Notes under the pieces: generated by a model
The model's input: only the letters and a program-made list of their open reading frames with translations
What the model was told of the DNA's origin: nothing
Databases searched by the model: none
In this document: piece after piece, positions 41,551-50,417 of the stretch
Numbering within the stretch: the stretch's first letter is position 1
Layout of the letters: every line of letters begins with the position of its first letter
Program-made: the position numbers and the translations under genes
From: an uncultured Clostridia bacterium
Lineage (GTDB): Bacteria; Bacillota; Clostridia; Christensenellales; Aristaeellaceae
Reading direction: 5' to 3'
Assembly: GCA_934636105.1 (NCBI GenBank)
Contig: CAKTZR010000005.1
Location: forward strand, 62,001 to 126,000
DNA length: 64,000 nucleotides

Positions 41551-42069
41551 TCAATCCCTTTGTTTCTGAAACCGTTCGGCCAGCAGCGCCCCGGCGAGGA
41601 AAAAGCCGCTGTCGTCGTGCTCACGCAGGCAGGCCGCCGCCCGCGCGCGCAGCATCGGCAGCCCTCGGCGCACATGCTCGTCATCCTGCCAGAGCAAGCG
41701 GAGCGTTTCCACCGCAAGGCGCAGGCCGTTTTCCGTCAGCGGCCGATCCTCCCGGCGCATCAGCCGCGCCGCAAACGCCGCAAGGGGCGCGACCGCCGAA
41801 GCCCAATCCACGTCGATGCTTTGGGGCAGATTCAAACGGCGCAGTCTTTCCTCCGTCGGCGTGAGCAGCAGCAGGCCGTCCCGTTCCTGCGCATCAAAAC
41901 CCGCCGCCCGGCACGCTTCCAGCAATGCGGACGGCCTTTCGCACCGTCTCGGCGCGTCGCTGACCAGCAGCGCGTCTTCCCCGGCGGGCAGAAAGCGCAC
42001 GAACCCGCACCCGCCCGCCGCGAAAATCGCGTCTCTCGCGCCCGCCCGAATCTCGTTCACAGTCGCCAT
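41551..42069 (-). CDS. Hypothetical protein, 172 aa
   Basis: No family recognised. Alanine- and leucine-rich, mostly helical in its second half (AAFAARLMRREDRPLTENGLRLAVETLRLLWQ split over several turns). The N-terminal part alternates short hydrophobic strands (GCGFVRFL, ALLVSDA). No signal peptide or membrane segment. It overlaps the DUF1934 gene by 13 bases, so it is certainly in that operon. Possibly cytoplasmic. Confidence 0.65.
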   Translation of the reverse strand: MATVNEIRAGARDAIFAAGGCGFVRFLPAGEDALLVSDAPRRCERPSALLEACRAAGFDAQERDGLLLLTPTEERLRRLNLPQSIDVDWASAVAPLAAFAARLMRREDRPLTENGLRLAVETLRLLWQDDEHVRRGLPMLRARAAACLREHDDSGFFLAGALLAERFQKQRD

Positions 42070-42476
42070 GTGAGGGTCATCACCGTGGCCGCCGTGCGGT
42101 CGCCGCCGACAAACACATCATAATCCAGCCGCATTTCGCCGCCCCGCTCGTTCTCCTCGACTGCCACCTCGCGGGTATAGACCGCCACGGGGATGTCGCC
42201 GTAAGCCGTTCCGTACAGGCCGGGCGTTCGCCTGCCGGGCTGAAAATGCAGCGCCCCGGTCATCTCGCCCATGCGGCGCATCTGCACGCCGTCCGCCATC
42301 TGCGTCAGGCTGATGCGCGCGCGAACGCCGTCGTCCACCTGCTCATAAGCGATTTCAAGCCCGTTTTCCGCCGCGCGCAGCGTGCCGCGGTGAACGGTTT
42401 TGCTTTCGTGGCGCGTGCCGTCCGGCTCGGTCATCACGCTGACCACGCGCAGGCGGATTTGCTTTTCATCCTGCAT
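42057..42476 (-). CDS. DUF1934 (YwiB-like) beta-barrel protein
   Basis: 139 residues. Matches DUF1934: alternating strands, GALHFQPGRRTPGLYGTAYGD-like centre and EMRLDYDVFVGG near the end. The fold resembles lipocalin-like barrels; the function in Bacillus is unknown. It overlaps genes on both sides. Confidence 0.85.
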   Translation of the reverse strand: MQDEKQIRLRVVSVMTEPDGTRHESKTVHRGTLRAAENGLEIAYEQVDDGVRARISLTQMADGVQMRRMGEMTGALHFQPGRRTPGLYGTAYGDIPVAVYTREVAVEENERGGEMRLDYDVFVGGDRTAATVMTLTWRL

Positions 42477-43896
42477 GATGGATCACCTCTTGTCTTTTCG
42501 CGCCGGGAATCACGCCCAACAGCATGAACAGCGCCGCCGCGCAGAGCGCAAACGCGTACACGGGGCGCAGCAGCGTTTCGCCCGTCGCGGGATAGCAGCA
42601 GCCGCCCGCCGTTGCGAAAAGCACCATGCACGCGGGCAGGCGCATTTCCGGCTCCTTGAGGATCGCCGCCAAACAGAGCATGCACAGCGGCAGCCACGCG
42701 CCCATCCCCGCGCCGGGGCAGAGCAGCATCGCGCCCAGCGCCAGCATCAGCGTTTTGCGCAGGGCGGAGGACGTTTGATCCCGCTTCAGCCAGGCGCACA
42801 GGCCGACGAACATCGCCAGCGCGGCAATCGTGAGGCCGCGCATCAGCAGTTCAAAATGCGCCTGCGTATAGACAACCGGCGCATTAGTCACCGCGTCGAT
42901 TTCGGGGAACGCCTGAATCAGCGCGTATTCCGGCATCTCCTCCATCGCCGCGCGCGGGAACGCGCTCATCAGATTCGGCACGCCCGACGCATATTCCGGC
43001 ACGGCGAAATTCGCGGCAAAAAGACTGCCCAGCGCCTTGAGCGCGGGGACGCCGCTCATCACCGCAGGCAGGCAGGCCGCCAGCGGCAGCGCGACGGCCA
43101 GCGCCGCATGCAGCGGCTTTGCGCCGCTCCTTTTGAAAAGCGGCGCGACCAACGGCAGGGCATAGAGCGCCGCGCCGGAAAAGGACGCCGCCGCGCCATA
43201 GAGCAGCAGCCCAGCGAGCGGATGCTTTTCATCCAGAAGCTCCAAAGATGCAGCCAGCAGCAGCGCGCCGAACACGTCGATCTGCGGCGCGCTGCCCGCC
43301 ATCAAAAAGCCCTGCGGCAGAATCAGGCACAGCAGCAGCAGCGCTTCGCTGCGCAGCCCCCAGTTTCTTCGATCCGCCGCGCGCGCCGCCAGCAGCGCCA
43401 GCAGCAAAAAGCATGCCGCGCACGCCAGCTTGACGGTGTACATATCGTAAATCGGGCCGCGCGTCAGCAGATACAGCGCCGTTGCCGCCGGGGCGGAGAG
43501 GTTGAGCTGCATCTCGCCGATGGCCGAAAGGCCGGCCGCATCCATCTGCCGGATGAAAGGGAGCAGCTGATTGACGAACAGATACGACTTATGGTTGATC
43601 GCCAGCAGCAGGATAAACAGCCCCGCCGTCACGAGGAGCTGGCGCAGCGCCAGCCGCGCAAAACTGCGCGGACCCATCAGCGCCGCTGCGGTCAGCACCA
43701 TCATCTGCACAAGCGCCGTCATGACGATGAAAATCATGCGGTTGCGCCAGCCGCCGATGTCGTTGAGGTTGCTCAGCGGCCCGCCGCTCACGTTGTAAAC
43801 CGCCAGCGCCGCGGAAAGCAGCGCGCCGAGCAGCAGCCCCAGAATCAGCGCGTGCCGATCCAGCCAGCGGAGCACAACTTCGCCCTTCTGTCTCAT
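42466..43896 (-). CDS. Multispanning membrane protein, GT-C-like, probably non-catalytic
   Basis: 476 residues with about twelve or more predicted helices. The segment GPIYDMYTVKLACAACFLLLA parallels VPLHDLYLIKLFTVIFDYALA of the upstream GT-C protein, so the two are related. The acidic first-loop motif (DYTSF in the neighbour) and GQCD are replaced (DIGGW; GSAPQID), which suggests loss of the glycosyl transfer site. It overlaps both neighbours by 4 and 11 bases. It may be a partner subunit or a flippase-like protein (inference). Confidence 0.7.
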   Translation of the reverse strand: MRQKGEVVLRWLDRHALILGLLLGALLSAALAVYNVSGGPLSNLNDIGGWRNRMIFIVMTALVQMMVLTAAALMGPRSFARLALRQLLVTAGLFILLLAINHKSYLFVNQLLPFIRQMDAAGLSAIGEMQLNLSAPAATALYLLTRGPIYDMYTVKLACAACFLLLALLAARAADRRNWGLRSEALLLLCLILPQGFLMAGSAPQIDVFGALLLAASLELLDEKHPLAGLLLYGAAASFSGAALYALPLVAPLFKRSGAKPLHAALAVALPLAACLPAVMSGVPALKALGSLFAANFAVPEYASGVPNLMSAFPRAAMEEMPEYALIQAFPEIDAVTNAPVVYTQAHFELLMRGLTIAALAMFVGLCAWLKRDQTSSALRKTLMLALGAMLLCPGAGMGAWLPLCMLCLAAILKEPEMRLPACMVLFATAGGCCYPATGETLLRPVYAFALCAAALFMLLGVIPGAKRQEVIHHAG

Positions 43897-45314
43897 GCTG
43901 CCTCGCCTCCCTTCGTTTGCAGCGCCGCGCGGTTTCGGCGCATCCGGCTGAGCAGGTCGCGCGACACGATGACCAGCGCCGTCAGCATCATCAGCGCCAG
44001 AATCCGCATATCCACCGGGCGCTGTCGGGTGATAAAGGGCATGTAGCTCATCAGCGACGCGCTCACCACCAGCAGCGGCATGAACCGGCGGTCACGGTAC
44101 CTCGCCGCATACAGAATCGAGAGCATATCCGCGAGGAAGAAATAGCGGTCATGGATTTTGGGCATCACAAACGGCAGGAAGATCGCGAAGAACAGCGCGA
44201 AATCCAGCGTCATTTCCGGCGTAATCTCCCGCGCGTGCATCAGCCAATAGACGACGACCAGCAGCGTCAGCAGCACGCAGGCATACAGCGCGGCATTTTG
44301 ATAGGTCGGCGTGAGCGCTTCGTCGATATAAGGGTTGGCCAGTTTGCCGTCCAGCCCGGAGAGATAGCGCATCCACGTAAATTCCTGCCGGTTGGCAAAT
44401 TCGCGCAGGGGAAAGAACGCGTAGAGGTTCGGCGCATTGTAAAACAGACGGTCGTAATACTGGCCCATCGACTGATTGGCGTATACGCTGATCGCATCCA
44501 TGAACGACCGCCCTGCCAGCATCGCCGGGAGCATCGTCACCAGATACGCCAGCGCGAAGGCCAGCGCATGCTTCGGCTTATATTCGCCGTGAATCAGCGC
44601 CAGCAGCACCACCGGGAAAAAGAAGATGGTTTGCAGCTTGAAAGCGAACGCCAGCGACAGCATGATGGCCGCGCGAACCGGCTTTTTCGTCTTCATCCAG
44701 TACAGGCTCATCACGACCAGGAACGCGTAAACCGTATCGCACTGCCCCCAGCATGCGCCGTCGATCAACGCCGTCGGCAGCGCGCAGACAATCAGCAGCA
44801 CCGGAAGCGCCGCCCGTTCACCCGCGAAATACTTCGCCGCGCGCATCATCGCCAGCGCCAGCGCATAGTCAAAAATCACCGTGAACAGCTTGATGAGATA
44901 CAGATCATGCAGCGGCACTTTAGCGATCAGCAGCAGGACATATTGATACAGCAGGTTGTAATCGCCGACGTTCTGCCCCAGCGTTTTGAATCCGCCGTCG
45001 CGGAACAGCTGCACCCACTGGCTCAAAAAGGAGGTGTAATCCGCCGTCACATAGTCGAGCATGCTCACCCGCGCGAGCATCGTCAGCGCCATCACGCTGC
45101 CTGCCAGTGCCAGCGTCCGCCCATTCGGCTTTTCCAGATGGGCATAAACCGTCATCGCGCCGCCTGCGACCAGCGTAAAGAGCGCGGCCAGCGCCAGCGT
45201 TTGCCCCCACGTGCCCGCATAAGCCAAATTCACGCGCATATAGGCCGATAAAACGGCAAACAGAGCCAGCGTCATGAAACCGCACAGCGCCGCCCTGCGT
45301 CTGCTTTCTTTCAT
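43893..45314 (-). CDS. GT-C family membrane glycosyltransferase
   Basis: 473 residues, about thirteen helices. The first extracytoplasmic loop carries VTADYTSFLSQW near residue 90 (acidic residue typical of lipid-phosphate-sugar dependent transferases), and ACWGQCDTVYAFLVVMSLYWM near 190 is the GQxD motif common to mannosyltransferase-like GT39/GT87 proteins. It should use a polyprenyl-phosphate sugar and act at the outer face. AAGGGGGAAC precedes the ATG. First gene of a five-gene leftward operon. Confidence 0.82.
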   Translation of the reverse strand: MKESRRRAALCGFMTLALFAVLSAYMRVNLAYAGTWGQTLALAALFTLVAGGAMTVYAHLEKPNGRTLALAGSVMALTMLARVSMLDYVTADYTSFLSQWVQLFRDGGFKTLGQNVGDYNLLYQYVLLLIAKVPLHDLYLIKLFTVIFDYALALAMMRAAKYFAGERAALPVLLIVCALPTALIDGACWGQCDTVYAFLVVMSLYWMKTKKPVRAAIMLSLAFAFKLQTIFFFPVVLLALIHGEYKPKHALAFALAYLVTMLPAMLAGRSFMDAISVYANQSMGQYYDRLFYNAPNLYAFFPLREFANRQEFTWMRYLSGLDGKLANPYIDEALTPTYQNAALYACVLLTLLVVVYWLMHAREITPEMTLDFALFFAIFLPFVMPKIHDRYFFLADMLSILYAARYRDRRFMPLLVVSASLMSYMPFITRQRPVDMRILALMMLTALVIVSRDLLSRMRRNRAALQTKGGEAA

Positions 45315-45344
45315 ATTGTTCCCCCTTAAACCAGACTGCTTTTT

Positions 45345-45373
45345 ATTATATCATAATCCCCCGCGCGGCACAA
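45345..45373 (-). promoter_or_regulatory. Promoter of the GT-C operon
   Basis: TTGTGC (45368-45373), 17 bases, TATAAT (45345-45350) on the minus strand, 31 bases before the start codon. Confidence 0.7.
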
Positions 45374-45391
45374 CCGCCCGTCCCGGCTCAA

Positions 45392-45450
45392 CTGGCATGG
45401 TCAAAAAAACGCAATCTGGCTCTTTACGCCATGCCAGATTGTGCTATAAT
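45392..45450 (+). promoter_or_regulatory. Promoter with two interlocked inverted repeats before the ECF S-component gene
   Basis: TTTACG (45423-45428), 16 bases, TATAAT (45445-45450). CTGGCATGG (45392-45400) pairs with CCATGCCAG (45429-45437), and AATCTGGC (45413-45420) pairs with GCCAGATT (45433-45440); both right arms share GCCAG inside the promoter spacer. This looks like a repressor operator set. Confidence 0.7.
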
Positions 45451-45517
45451 GCTGTTTATCAACAAACAAGAGCGGCAGACTTAACGCCCGCCGCCCGCAA
45501 AAGAGAGGTTTTTGATT

Positions 45518-46090
45518 ATGGCTCATACGACACGCGAACAACGCACCCGCATGCTCTGCACCGCCGGCCTGATGGCCGCGCTGGCCTGCGTTTCCAACTT
45601 CATCAGCATCGCGACCCCGGCTTCCCGCATTCACATCGGCAATGCGGTCTGCGTGCTCTGCGGCCTGATTCTTGGCCCGGCCTACGGCTTCTTCGCCGCG
45701 GGCGTGGGCAACGCCATCTTTGATATCATCGGCGGCTACGGCATGGAGTTCATCATCACCTTCATCAACAAGGGCGCCATCGCGCTGGTCACAGGCCTCA
45801 TCGCCTACAAGGCCGCCAGCCAGGAAACCCTTGAAAAGAAGGATCATGTCCGCATCGTCGTCGGCAGCGCGCTCGGCGCGCTGACCTACACTGCGCTCTA
45901 TCTGCTCAAATCCTACATCAAGCTGCGCTTCACCACCGCGGACGTCGATCCCGCCGCGATTCAGGTGACGATGCTCTCCAAGGCGACGAGCAGCCTATTC
46001 AACGCCGCGTTTGCGTTCGTCGTCGCGCCGATCTTCTTCGGCGTGCTGCGCAAGCCGCTGCGCCGTCTCGGCCTGTACAGCAAGGATTAA
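45518..46090 (+). CDS. ECF transporter S component
   Basis: 190 residues with six predicted helices and the S-component segment IHIGNAVCVLCGLILGPAYGFFAAGVGNAIFDI. S components bind a vitamin or similar nutrient and work with shared EcfA-EcfA'-EcfT, which are not in the window. ATG at 45518 is preferred over TTG at 45512 because GAGAGG is 9 bases upstream. The vitamin cannot be assigned from sequence. Expression is probably controlled by the operators at 45392-45440. Confidence 0.85.
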   Translation: MAHTTREQRTRMLCTAGLMAALACVSNFISIATPASRIHIGNAVCVLCGLILGPAYGFFAAGVGNAIFDIIGGYGMEFIITFINKGAIALVTGLIAYKAASQETLEKKDHVRIVVGSALGALTYTALYLLKSYIKLRFTTADVDPAAIQVTMLSKATSSLFNAAFAFVVAPIFFGVLRKPLRRLGLYSKD

Positions 46091-47031
46091 ATCCGTTCGC
46101 CCCACTTAATTTTCCGGGCCCGCTTCCAAAGCGGGTCTTTTTTTGTGACCGTCAGCGTTCTTTCTCCGCCGTTTTCGCAGATTGGGAGCAAAATGCGGCC
46201 GGGGCTGATCTGCGCGTGGCGGAGCAGCCGGGCGCGGCACGGGTTTTCCGGCTTTTCCCGCGTCAGGGCCAGATAGCCAAATTTTTCATCTTCATACGGC
46301 GCGTCGCCGCCCTTGAGCGCCTTGTGCAGCCGCGTCCGCTGCACGCGGACGGCAAAGTGGCACCAGTTATCCCCCGTCATCGGGCAATTTTCACTCCCCG
46401 CGGGGCACGGCGCGGCGACGCATGCGCCCAGCCGGGTCAGTTGTTCGCGAACGGCGCGCAGATTCGCAAAGCCCTGCGGCGTGCCCGGCTCGATGAGCAC
46501 GAGCATCTGCCCGCACGCATCCCAGAGCTTTTGCGCCACAACCGGGCGCATGGCTTCCTCCAATTCGCCGAGCATATAGCCCTCGCAGACCAGCTCGGCG
46601 CGCGGCAGCGGCGCCTTATCCGTCAAATCGCACGCGGCCCATTCGGCCTGCACGCCCCCGGCTTCGCGCATCAGTCGCTGGCCAATCGCGCGCATCGCCG
46701 CTTCGCGCTCCAGGCACACGGCCCGCTCCACATGCAGCAGTTCATCCGCCGCAAAGGTCACCGCGCCCGTGCCCGCGCCGCAGTCGAGCAGGGTTTTCGG
46801 AGCAAGCCCCGACGCCTCCAGCGCTTCATTCAGCGCCGCTTTGGCCGCCTCCACCGTCGCGGGCATGCGCGAAAGGGCGTAGGCCGCCGCCTCGCTCTCC
46901 CTGGTCAAAAGCCGCCTGCCCTCGCCCGTCTTCAATCGATATGCTTCGCTGATCGTGCGCGCGTCCTTTTCCAGCGCGCCGCGCGCGTAATCCGCCGCGA
47001 CCGTCTCAAGCGCGGTCTGCCAATCCGCCAT
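46087..47031 (-). CDS. Rsm22-family small-subunit rRNA methyltransferase-like protein
   Basis: 314 residues. SAM-binding motif LLDCGAGTGAVTFA near residue 81 and the Rsm22 region LVCEGYMLGEL near 145. Cysteines APC-x6-C-x7-C (CPAGSENC, then CPMTGDNWC near 205-220) and a fourth Cys in NPCRARL near 265 match the 4Fe-4S ligands described for mitochondrial METTL17/Rsm22. Role in small-subunit assembly or rRNA methylation is known for relatives. It overlaps the DHH gene by 26 bases. Confidence 0.85.
   Translation of the reverse strand: MADWQTALETVAADYARGALEKDARTISEAYRLKTGEGRRLLTRESEAAAYALSRMPATVEAAKAALNEALEASGLAPKTLLDCGAGTGAVTFAADELLHVERAVCLEREAAMRAIGQRLMREAGGVQAEWAACDLTDKAPLPRAELVCEGYMLGELEEAMRPVVAQKLWDACGQMLVLIEPGTPQGFANLRAVREQLTRLGACVAAPCPAGSENCPMTGDNWCHFAVRVQRTRLHKALKGGDAPYEDEKFGYLALTREKPENPCRARLLRHAQISPGRILLPICENGGERTLTVTKKDPLWKRARKIKWGERI
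46117..46145 (+). terminator. Terminator of the S-component gene, inside the neighbour's coding end
   Basis: GGCCCGCTT pairs with AAGCGGGTC (one G-U) and is followed by T8. It lies within the last 20 codons of the convergent Rsm22-like gene. Confidence 0.85.
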
Positions 47032-47938
47032 GCCGTTCCTCCGTCATCTGCCGCTCCACGTCGGGCATAATCACCTTGCCGCGCGAAGCGAGAAAATCAT
47101 AATGCGTCGTCTGAATCGTTCCGTCGGGGAAAAGATCGTATCGATCGGTGCGCGTCCGTCGCGGATCATGCACCAAAAAGACCCAGCGCTGCACGCCTTC
47201 GCGCACGGTTTCGGCTCGCAGAATGCCCAAAATCGCGTTCAGGATATCCGCCGTCATCGCGTCCGTCTGCACATAGGTCGAGCAGACGCTGACCCCCGCA
47301 AAATCGTATCGCTTCTTTCCCAGCATCGCCAGCGTTTGGGGCGGCAGGGTCATATCCGCCAAATCCATGCCTTCGCGCTCCAGCCACGCTTCATCCAGGC
47401 CCAGCCGCACGGCCTCGTCATGCGCCCAGCGGCGCTCCTCGATGGAAATCTTGCTGCTGCGAAGCGCAATCGTGTCCAGATACATCGCCAGCACGACCAG
47501 CTCCCGCTCCGCGCGCGTCAGCTCCACCCCGGCCTGCTCCATCAACCGCATGACCAGCAGCGCGCACGCGCCGACCGGCTCGATGCAGACGAACTCCCCT
47601 TCCGGCGGATAGGCCGTCGGGTGATGGTCGATGCACGCGCAGATTTCGCCCTCGTGCAGCGCCTGATGGTGATCCAGCAGCACGAGCTGATCGTCCGGCC
47701 GCGTCGGCTGCATGAACGCATCCGGGAAAAGGCCGAACCTCGGCAGAATGCGCCGCGTCTGCTCATCCGCCTGCGTGGGCAGAACGATCTCCGCCGAAAT
47801 CTCCCACGCCCGGCAGAGCGAGCGCATCAGCGCGCAGCTGACCACCGAATCCACATCCGGCGCGTCATGCCCGATAAGCGCCACGCGCCCGCGCGCAGCC
47901 GCGCCTTGCAGCGCCGCTTTCAGCTTTTGAACGTCCAT
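47006..47938 (-). CDS. DHH-family phosphoesterase (family II pyrophosphatase/exopolyphosphatase-like)
   Basis: 310 residues. Metal motifs GHDAPDVDS near residue 22, LLDHH near 88 and CIDHHPT near 102; EPVGACALL near 120 and MYLDTIALRSS near 150 follow the family II pyrophosphatase plan. The C-terminal half is a DHHA2-type domain. ATG at 47938 has GAGGAG upstream; a TTG at 47950 is less likely. Substrate could be pyrophosphate, polyphosphate or a nucleotide. It sits 8 bases after fumC. Confidence 0.82.
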   Translation of the reverse strand: MDVQKLKAALQGAAARGRVALIGHDAPDVDSVVSCALMRSLCRAWEISAEIVLPTQADEQTRRILPRFGLFPDAFMQPTRPDDQLVLLDHHQALHEGEICACIDHHPTAYPPEGEFVCIEPVGACALLVMRLMEQAGVELTRAERELVVLAMYLDTIALRSSKISIEERRWAHDEAVRLGLDEAWLEREGMDLADMTLPPQTLAMLGKKRYDFAGVSVCSTYVQTDAMTADILNAILGILRAETVREGVQRWVFLVHDPRRTRTDRYDLFPDGTIQTTHYDFLASRGKVIMPDVERQMTEERHGGLADRA

Positions 47939-47946
47939 GCTGCTCC

Positions 47947-49329
47947 TCAATCCTTCTGAATCGGCGAAACCATCTTTTCCGGGCGAACGATTTTGTCAAA
48001 TTCCTCCCCGGTCAAGAAGCCGAGCTTCACCGCCGCTTCGCGCAGGGTCAACTGCTCGCGGAAAGCTGTTTTGGCGACCTTCGCCGCGTTTTCATAGCCG
48101 ATATGCGGGTTGAGCGCGGTGACAAGCATCAGCGATTGATTCAGATATTCCTGAATCTTTTCGCGGTTGGGACGGATGCCGCGCGCGCAGCGCTCGTCAA
48201 AGGAGCGCATCACGTCGCCCAAGAGCCGCGCGGATTGCAGGAAATTATAGATGCACACGGGCATGAACACGTTCAGCTCGAAATTGCCTTGCGAAGCGGC
48301 CATGCTCACGGCCACGTCGTTGGCCATCACCTGCACGGCCACCATCGTCATCGCTTCGCACTGGGTCGGGTTCACCTTGCCCGGCATGATGGAACTGCCC
48401 GGCTCGTTTTCCGGGATGAGCAATTCCCCGATGCCGCAGCGCGGGCCGGAGGAAAGCAGACGCACATCGTTGGCGATCTTCATCAAATCCGCCGCCAGCG
48501 CCTTAAACGCGCCGTGGAGATAAACCAGCTCGTCCTTGCTGGTCAGCGCGTGGAATTTATTCGGCGCGGTAATGAATCGCTTCCCCGTCAGCGCCGAAAT
48601 TTCCGCCGCGACGGTCTCGCCGAACGCCGGCAGGGCGTTCAGCCCCGTGCCGACCGCCGTGCCGCCCAGCGCCAGCTCGCGCACGCCCTCCAGCGCCTGA
48701 CGGATCATCCGCTCATCCTTTTCCAGCGAAGCCGCCCATCCGCTGATTTCCTGCCCCAGCGTGAGGGGCGTCGCATCCTGCAAGTGCGTCCGGCCGACCT
48801 TAATCACATCGGCGTATTCCGCGCTCAGGCGCTCAAACGTGCCGCGAAGCTGCGCCGCCGCCGGAAGCACATGATCCTCCGCCGCAATCAGCGCGGCAAT
48901 GTGCATGGCCGTCGGGAACGTGTCGTTGGAGCTTTGGGATTTGTTCACATGGTCGTTGGGATGCACGAGCTTTTCGCCCAGCAGCTCGTTGGCGCGCGCG
49001 GCGACAACCTCGTTGACGTTCATGTTGCTCTGCGTGCCGCTGCCCGTCTGCCAGACGACGAGCGGGAACTCGTCCGCCAGCTTGCCCGCCAGAATCTCAT
49101 CGCAAGCCGCCGCAATCGCGCCCGCGCGGCGCTCGTCCAGATTGCCGAGCTTGCAGTTGGCCAGCGCCGACGCTTTTTTCAAAACGGCAAACGCGGCAAT
49201 GACCTCCTGCGGAATCGTTTCCGTGCCGATGGGGAAATTCTCGTGGCTGCGCTGGGTCTGCGCGCCCCAGTAGTGGTTCGCCGGCACGCGAACCTCGCCC
49301 ATGGTGTCATGCTCAATGCGGTAATCCAT
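47947..49329 (-). CDS. fumC: Class II fumarate hydratase
   Basis: 460 residues, full length. Signature GSSIMPGKVNPTQCE near residue 315, catalytic His in VGRTHLQDATPLTLG near 185 and the TGSGTQSNMNVNEV segment near 97. It interconverts fumarate and malate without an Fe-S cluster. GAGGATAC precedes the ATG. First gene of the fumC-DHH-Rsm22 operon. Aspartase and argininosuccinate lyase share the fold but lack this motif combination. Confidence 0.93.
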   Translation of the reverse strand: MDYRIEHDTMGEVRVPANHYWGAQTQRSHENFPIGTETIPQEVIAAFAVLKKASALANCKLGNLDERRAGAIAAACDEILAGKLADEFPLVVWQTGSGTQSNMNVNEVVAARANELLGEKLVHPNDHVNKSQSSNDTFPTAMHIAALIAAEDHVLPAAAQLRGTFERLSAEYADVIKVGRTHLQDATPLTLGQEISGWAASLEKDERMIRQALEGVRELALGGTAVGTGLNALPAFGETVAAEISALTGKRFITAPNKFHALTSKDELVYLHGAFKALAADLMKIANDVRLLSSGPRCGIGELLIPENEPGSSIMPGKVNPTQCEAMTMVAVQVMANDVAVSMAASQGNFELNVFMPVCIYNFLQSARLLGDVMRSFDERCARGIRPNREKIQEYLNQSLMLVTALNPHIGYENAAKVAKTAFREQLTLREAAVKLGFLTGEEFDKIVRPEKMVSPIQKD

Positions 49330-49371
49330 CGCTGTATCCTCCCTATTGTTTCTTGAAAATTCTCGTCTGTA

Positions 49372-50094
49372 TCAGGCCAGGCACGCCTCCAGCGCCGCCC
49401 GCGTGCCTTTGACCATCATCTCAAGCTCCATCCCCGCAATCGGCGCAGTCAGCAGCTTTTCCCGCGCTTCGTCGTCCGCCGCGGCGGCCAGCATCCTTTC
49501 CCGATGGCGGCAGGCGTATTCCATCTGCGTCGGCACGTGCATAAAGCCCGCGCGCAATCCGGTCTCCCGGCTCAATTTGGCGAGCCGATAGGTCATATAG
49601 TTGCAAAGATACATGCCCGTCGTGCTCTGCATCGCCAGCGGCGCGCCCTCCGGCGCAGGGGTCAGCGCACCCATCTGCGCCGGCACGCCGACGGCAAGCG
49701 TCGCGCGTACCATCGCTTCATAAGGAAGCGCGCCGCGCAGCCAGTCCGGTTCGCCCGCAAAAATCGGGGAATTTTCCTCCGGGGTATCGCCCGCGTCGCG
49801 TCCCTTGCGCCAGTTGACCCCAAAGGGTTCCGGGCGCAGAGCGCTTGCGCGCGCATCCGTGCCGAGCGCCAGCACGAGATCGGGCTTCATTTCATCAATC
49901 GCCGCCTGCACCGGCTCGAACGCGCCGTGCCAGAGCACGGGCATCGTCAGGCCATGCACCGACGCGCGCACATCGCCGCGCGTCAGCGTTTCGCCGTCCA
50001 GCGCGCGGGCAATCAGTTCGGCATTGTTGGTTTCGCCTTCCGGAATCCCGGCAAACCAGCCGTATCCGCAGAGCAGAATGGAAAGAGAACGCAT
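49372..50094 (-). CDS. pcp: Pyroglutamyl-peptidase I (C15 family)
   Basis: 240 residues. The three catalytic positions are visible: Glu in RPEPFGVN near residue 87, Cys in TTGMYLCNYMTYRL near 163 and His in FMHVPTQ near 187. It removes N-terminal pyroglutamate from peptides in the cytoplasm. The N-terminus (LLCGYGWFAGIPEGETN) is a diverged version of the usual FxPFxGxxxNPS, so it is a distant member. AAGGAGG precedes the ATG. Confidence 0.85.
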   Translation of the reverse strand: MRSLSILLCGYGWFAGIPEGETNNAELIARALDGETLTRGDVRASVHGLTMPVLWHGAFEPVQAAIDEMKPDLVLALGTDARASALRPEPFGVNWRKGRDAGDTPEENSPIFAGEPDWLRGALPYEAMVRATLAVGVPAQMGALTPAPEGAPLAMQSTTGMYLCNYMTYRLAKLSRETGLRAGFMHVPTQMEYACRHRERMLAAAADDEAREKLLTAPIAGMELEMMVKGTRAALEACLA

Positions 50095-50133
50095 GGGGCT
50101 GCCTCCTTAAAAAACGCATTCACAGATGAGCAT

Positions 50134-50162
50134 AGCATAAAAGAAACGCCCCCGTCTGTCAA
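50134..50162 (-). promoter_or_regulatory. Promoter of pcp
   Basis: TTGACA (50157-50162), 17 bases, TATGCT (50134-50139) on the minus strand. The gap 50095-50417 holds this promoter, the polyamine operon promoter and three AAAGTT-containing stretches (near 50188, 50316 and 50385); no gene is supportable there. Confidence 0.75.
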
Positions 50163-50333
50163 TATCCGCGGGCACTGAACCGGGCGTAAAGTTTAGGAAA
50201 AGCAAGATTTCAGATTCACTTAACAGAAACCCAAAAATCAAGTAATATCAGAAAAAACACAGAAATTCGGCCGCCGTTTTGCACGAAAAACCGAACAAAA
50301 AGCAGAATTGAACGGAAAGTTTTTTCAAAACGC

Positions 50334-50362
50334 TTGACACAGGGGGCGAAATGTGTTTTAAT
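50334..50362 (+). promoter_or_regulatory. Promoter of the polyamine operon
   Basis: TTGACA (50334-50339), 17 bases, TTTAAT (50357-50362). Related stretches CGGAAAGTT just upstream and CCGAAAGTT just downstream could be operator sites for the cupin regulator. Confidence 0.8.
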
Positions 50363-50417
50363 CTGCATCGCGATATTAACCCGAAAGTTACGCACGACTA
50401 AACCTGGAGGCGTTTTT

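Noticed and set aside
42400..44046. 548-codon open frame on the plus strand, rich in R, Q and H
   Set aside because: Antisense to overlapping genes of the GT-C operon; composition is not protein-like.
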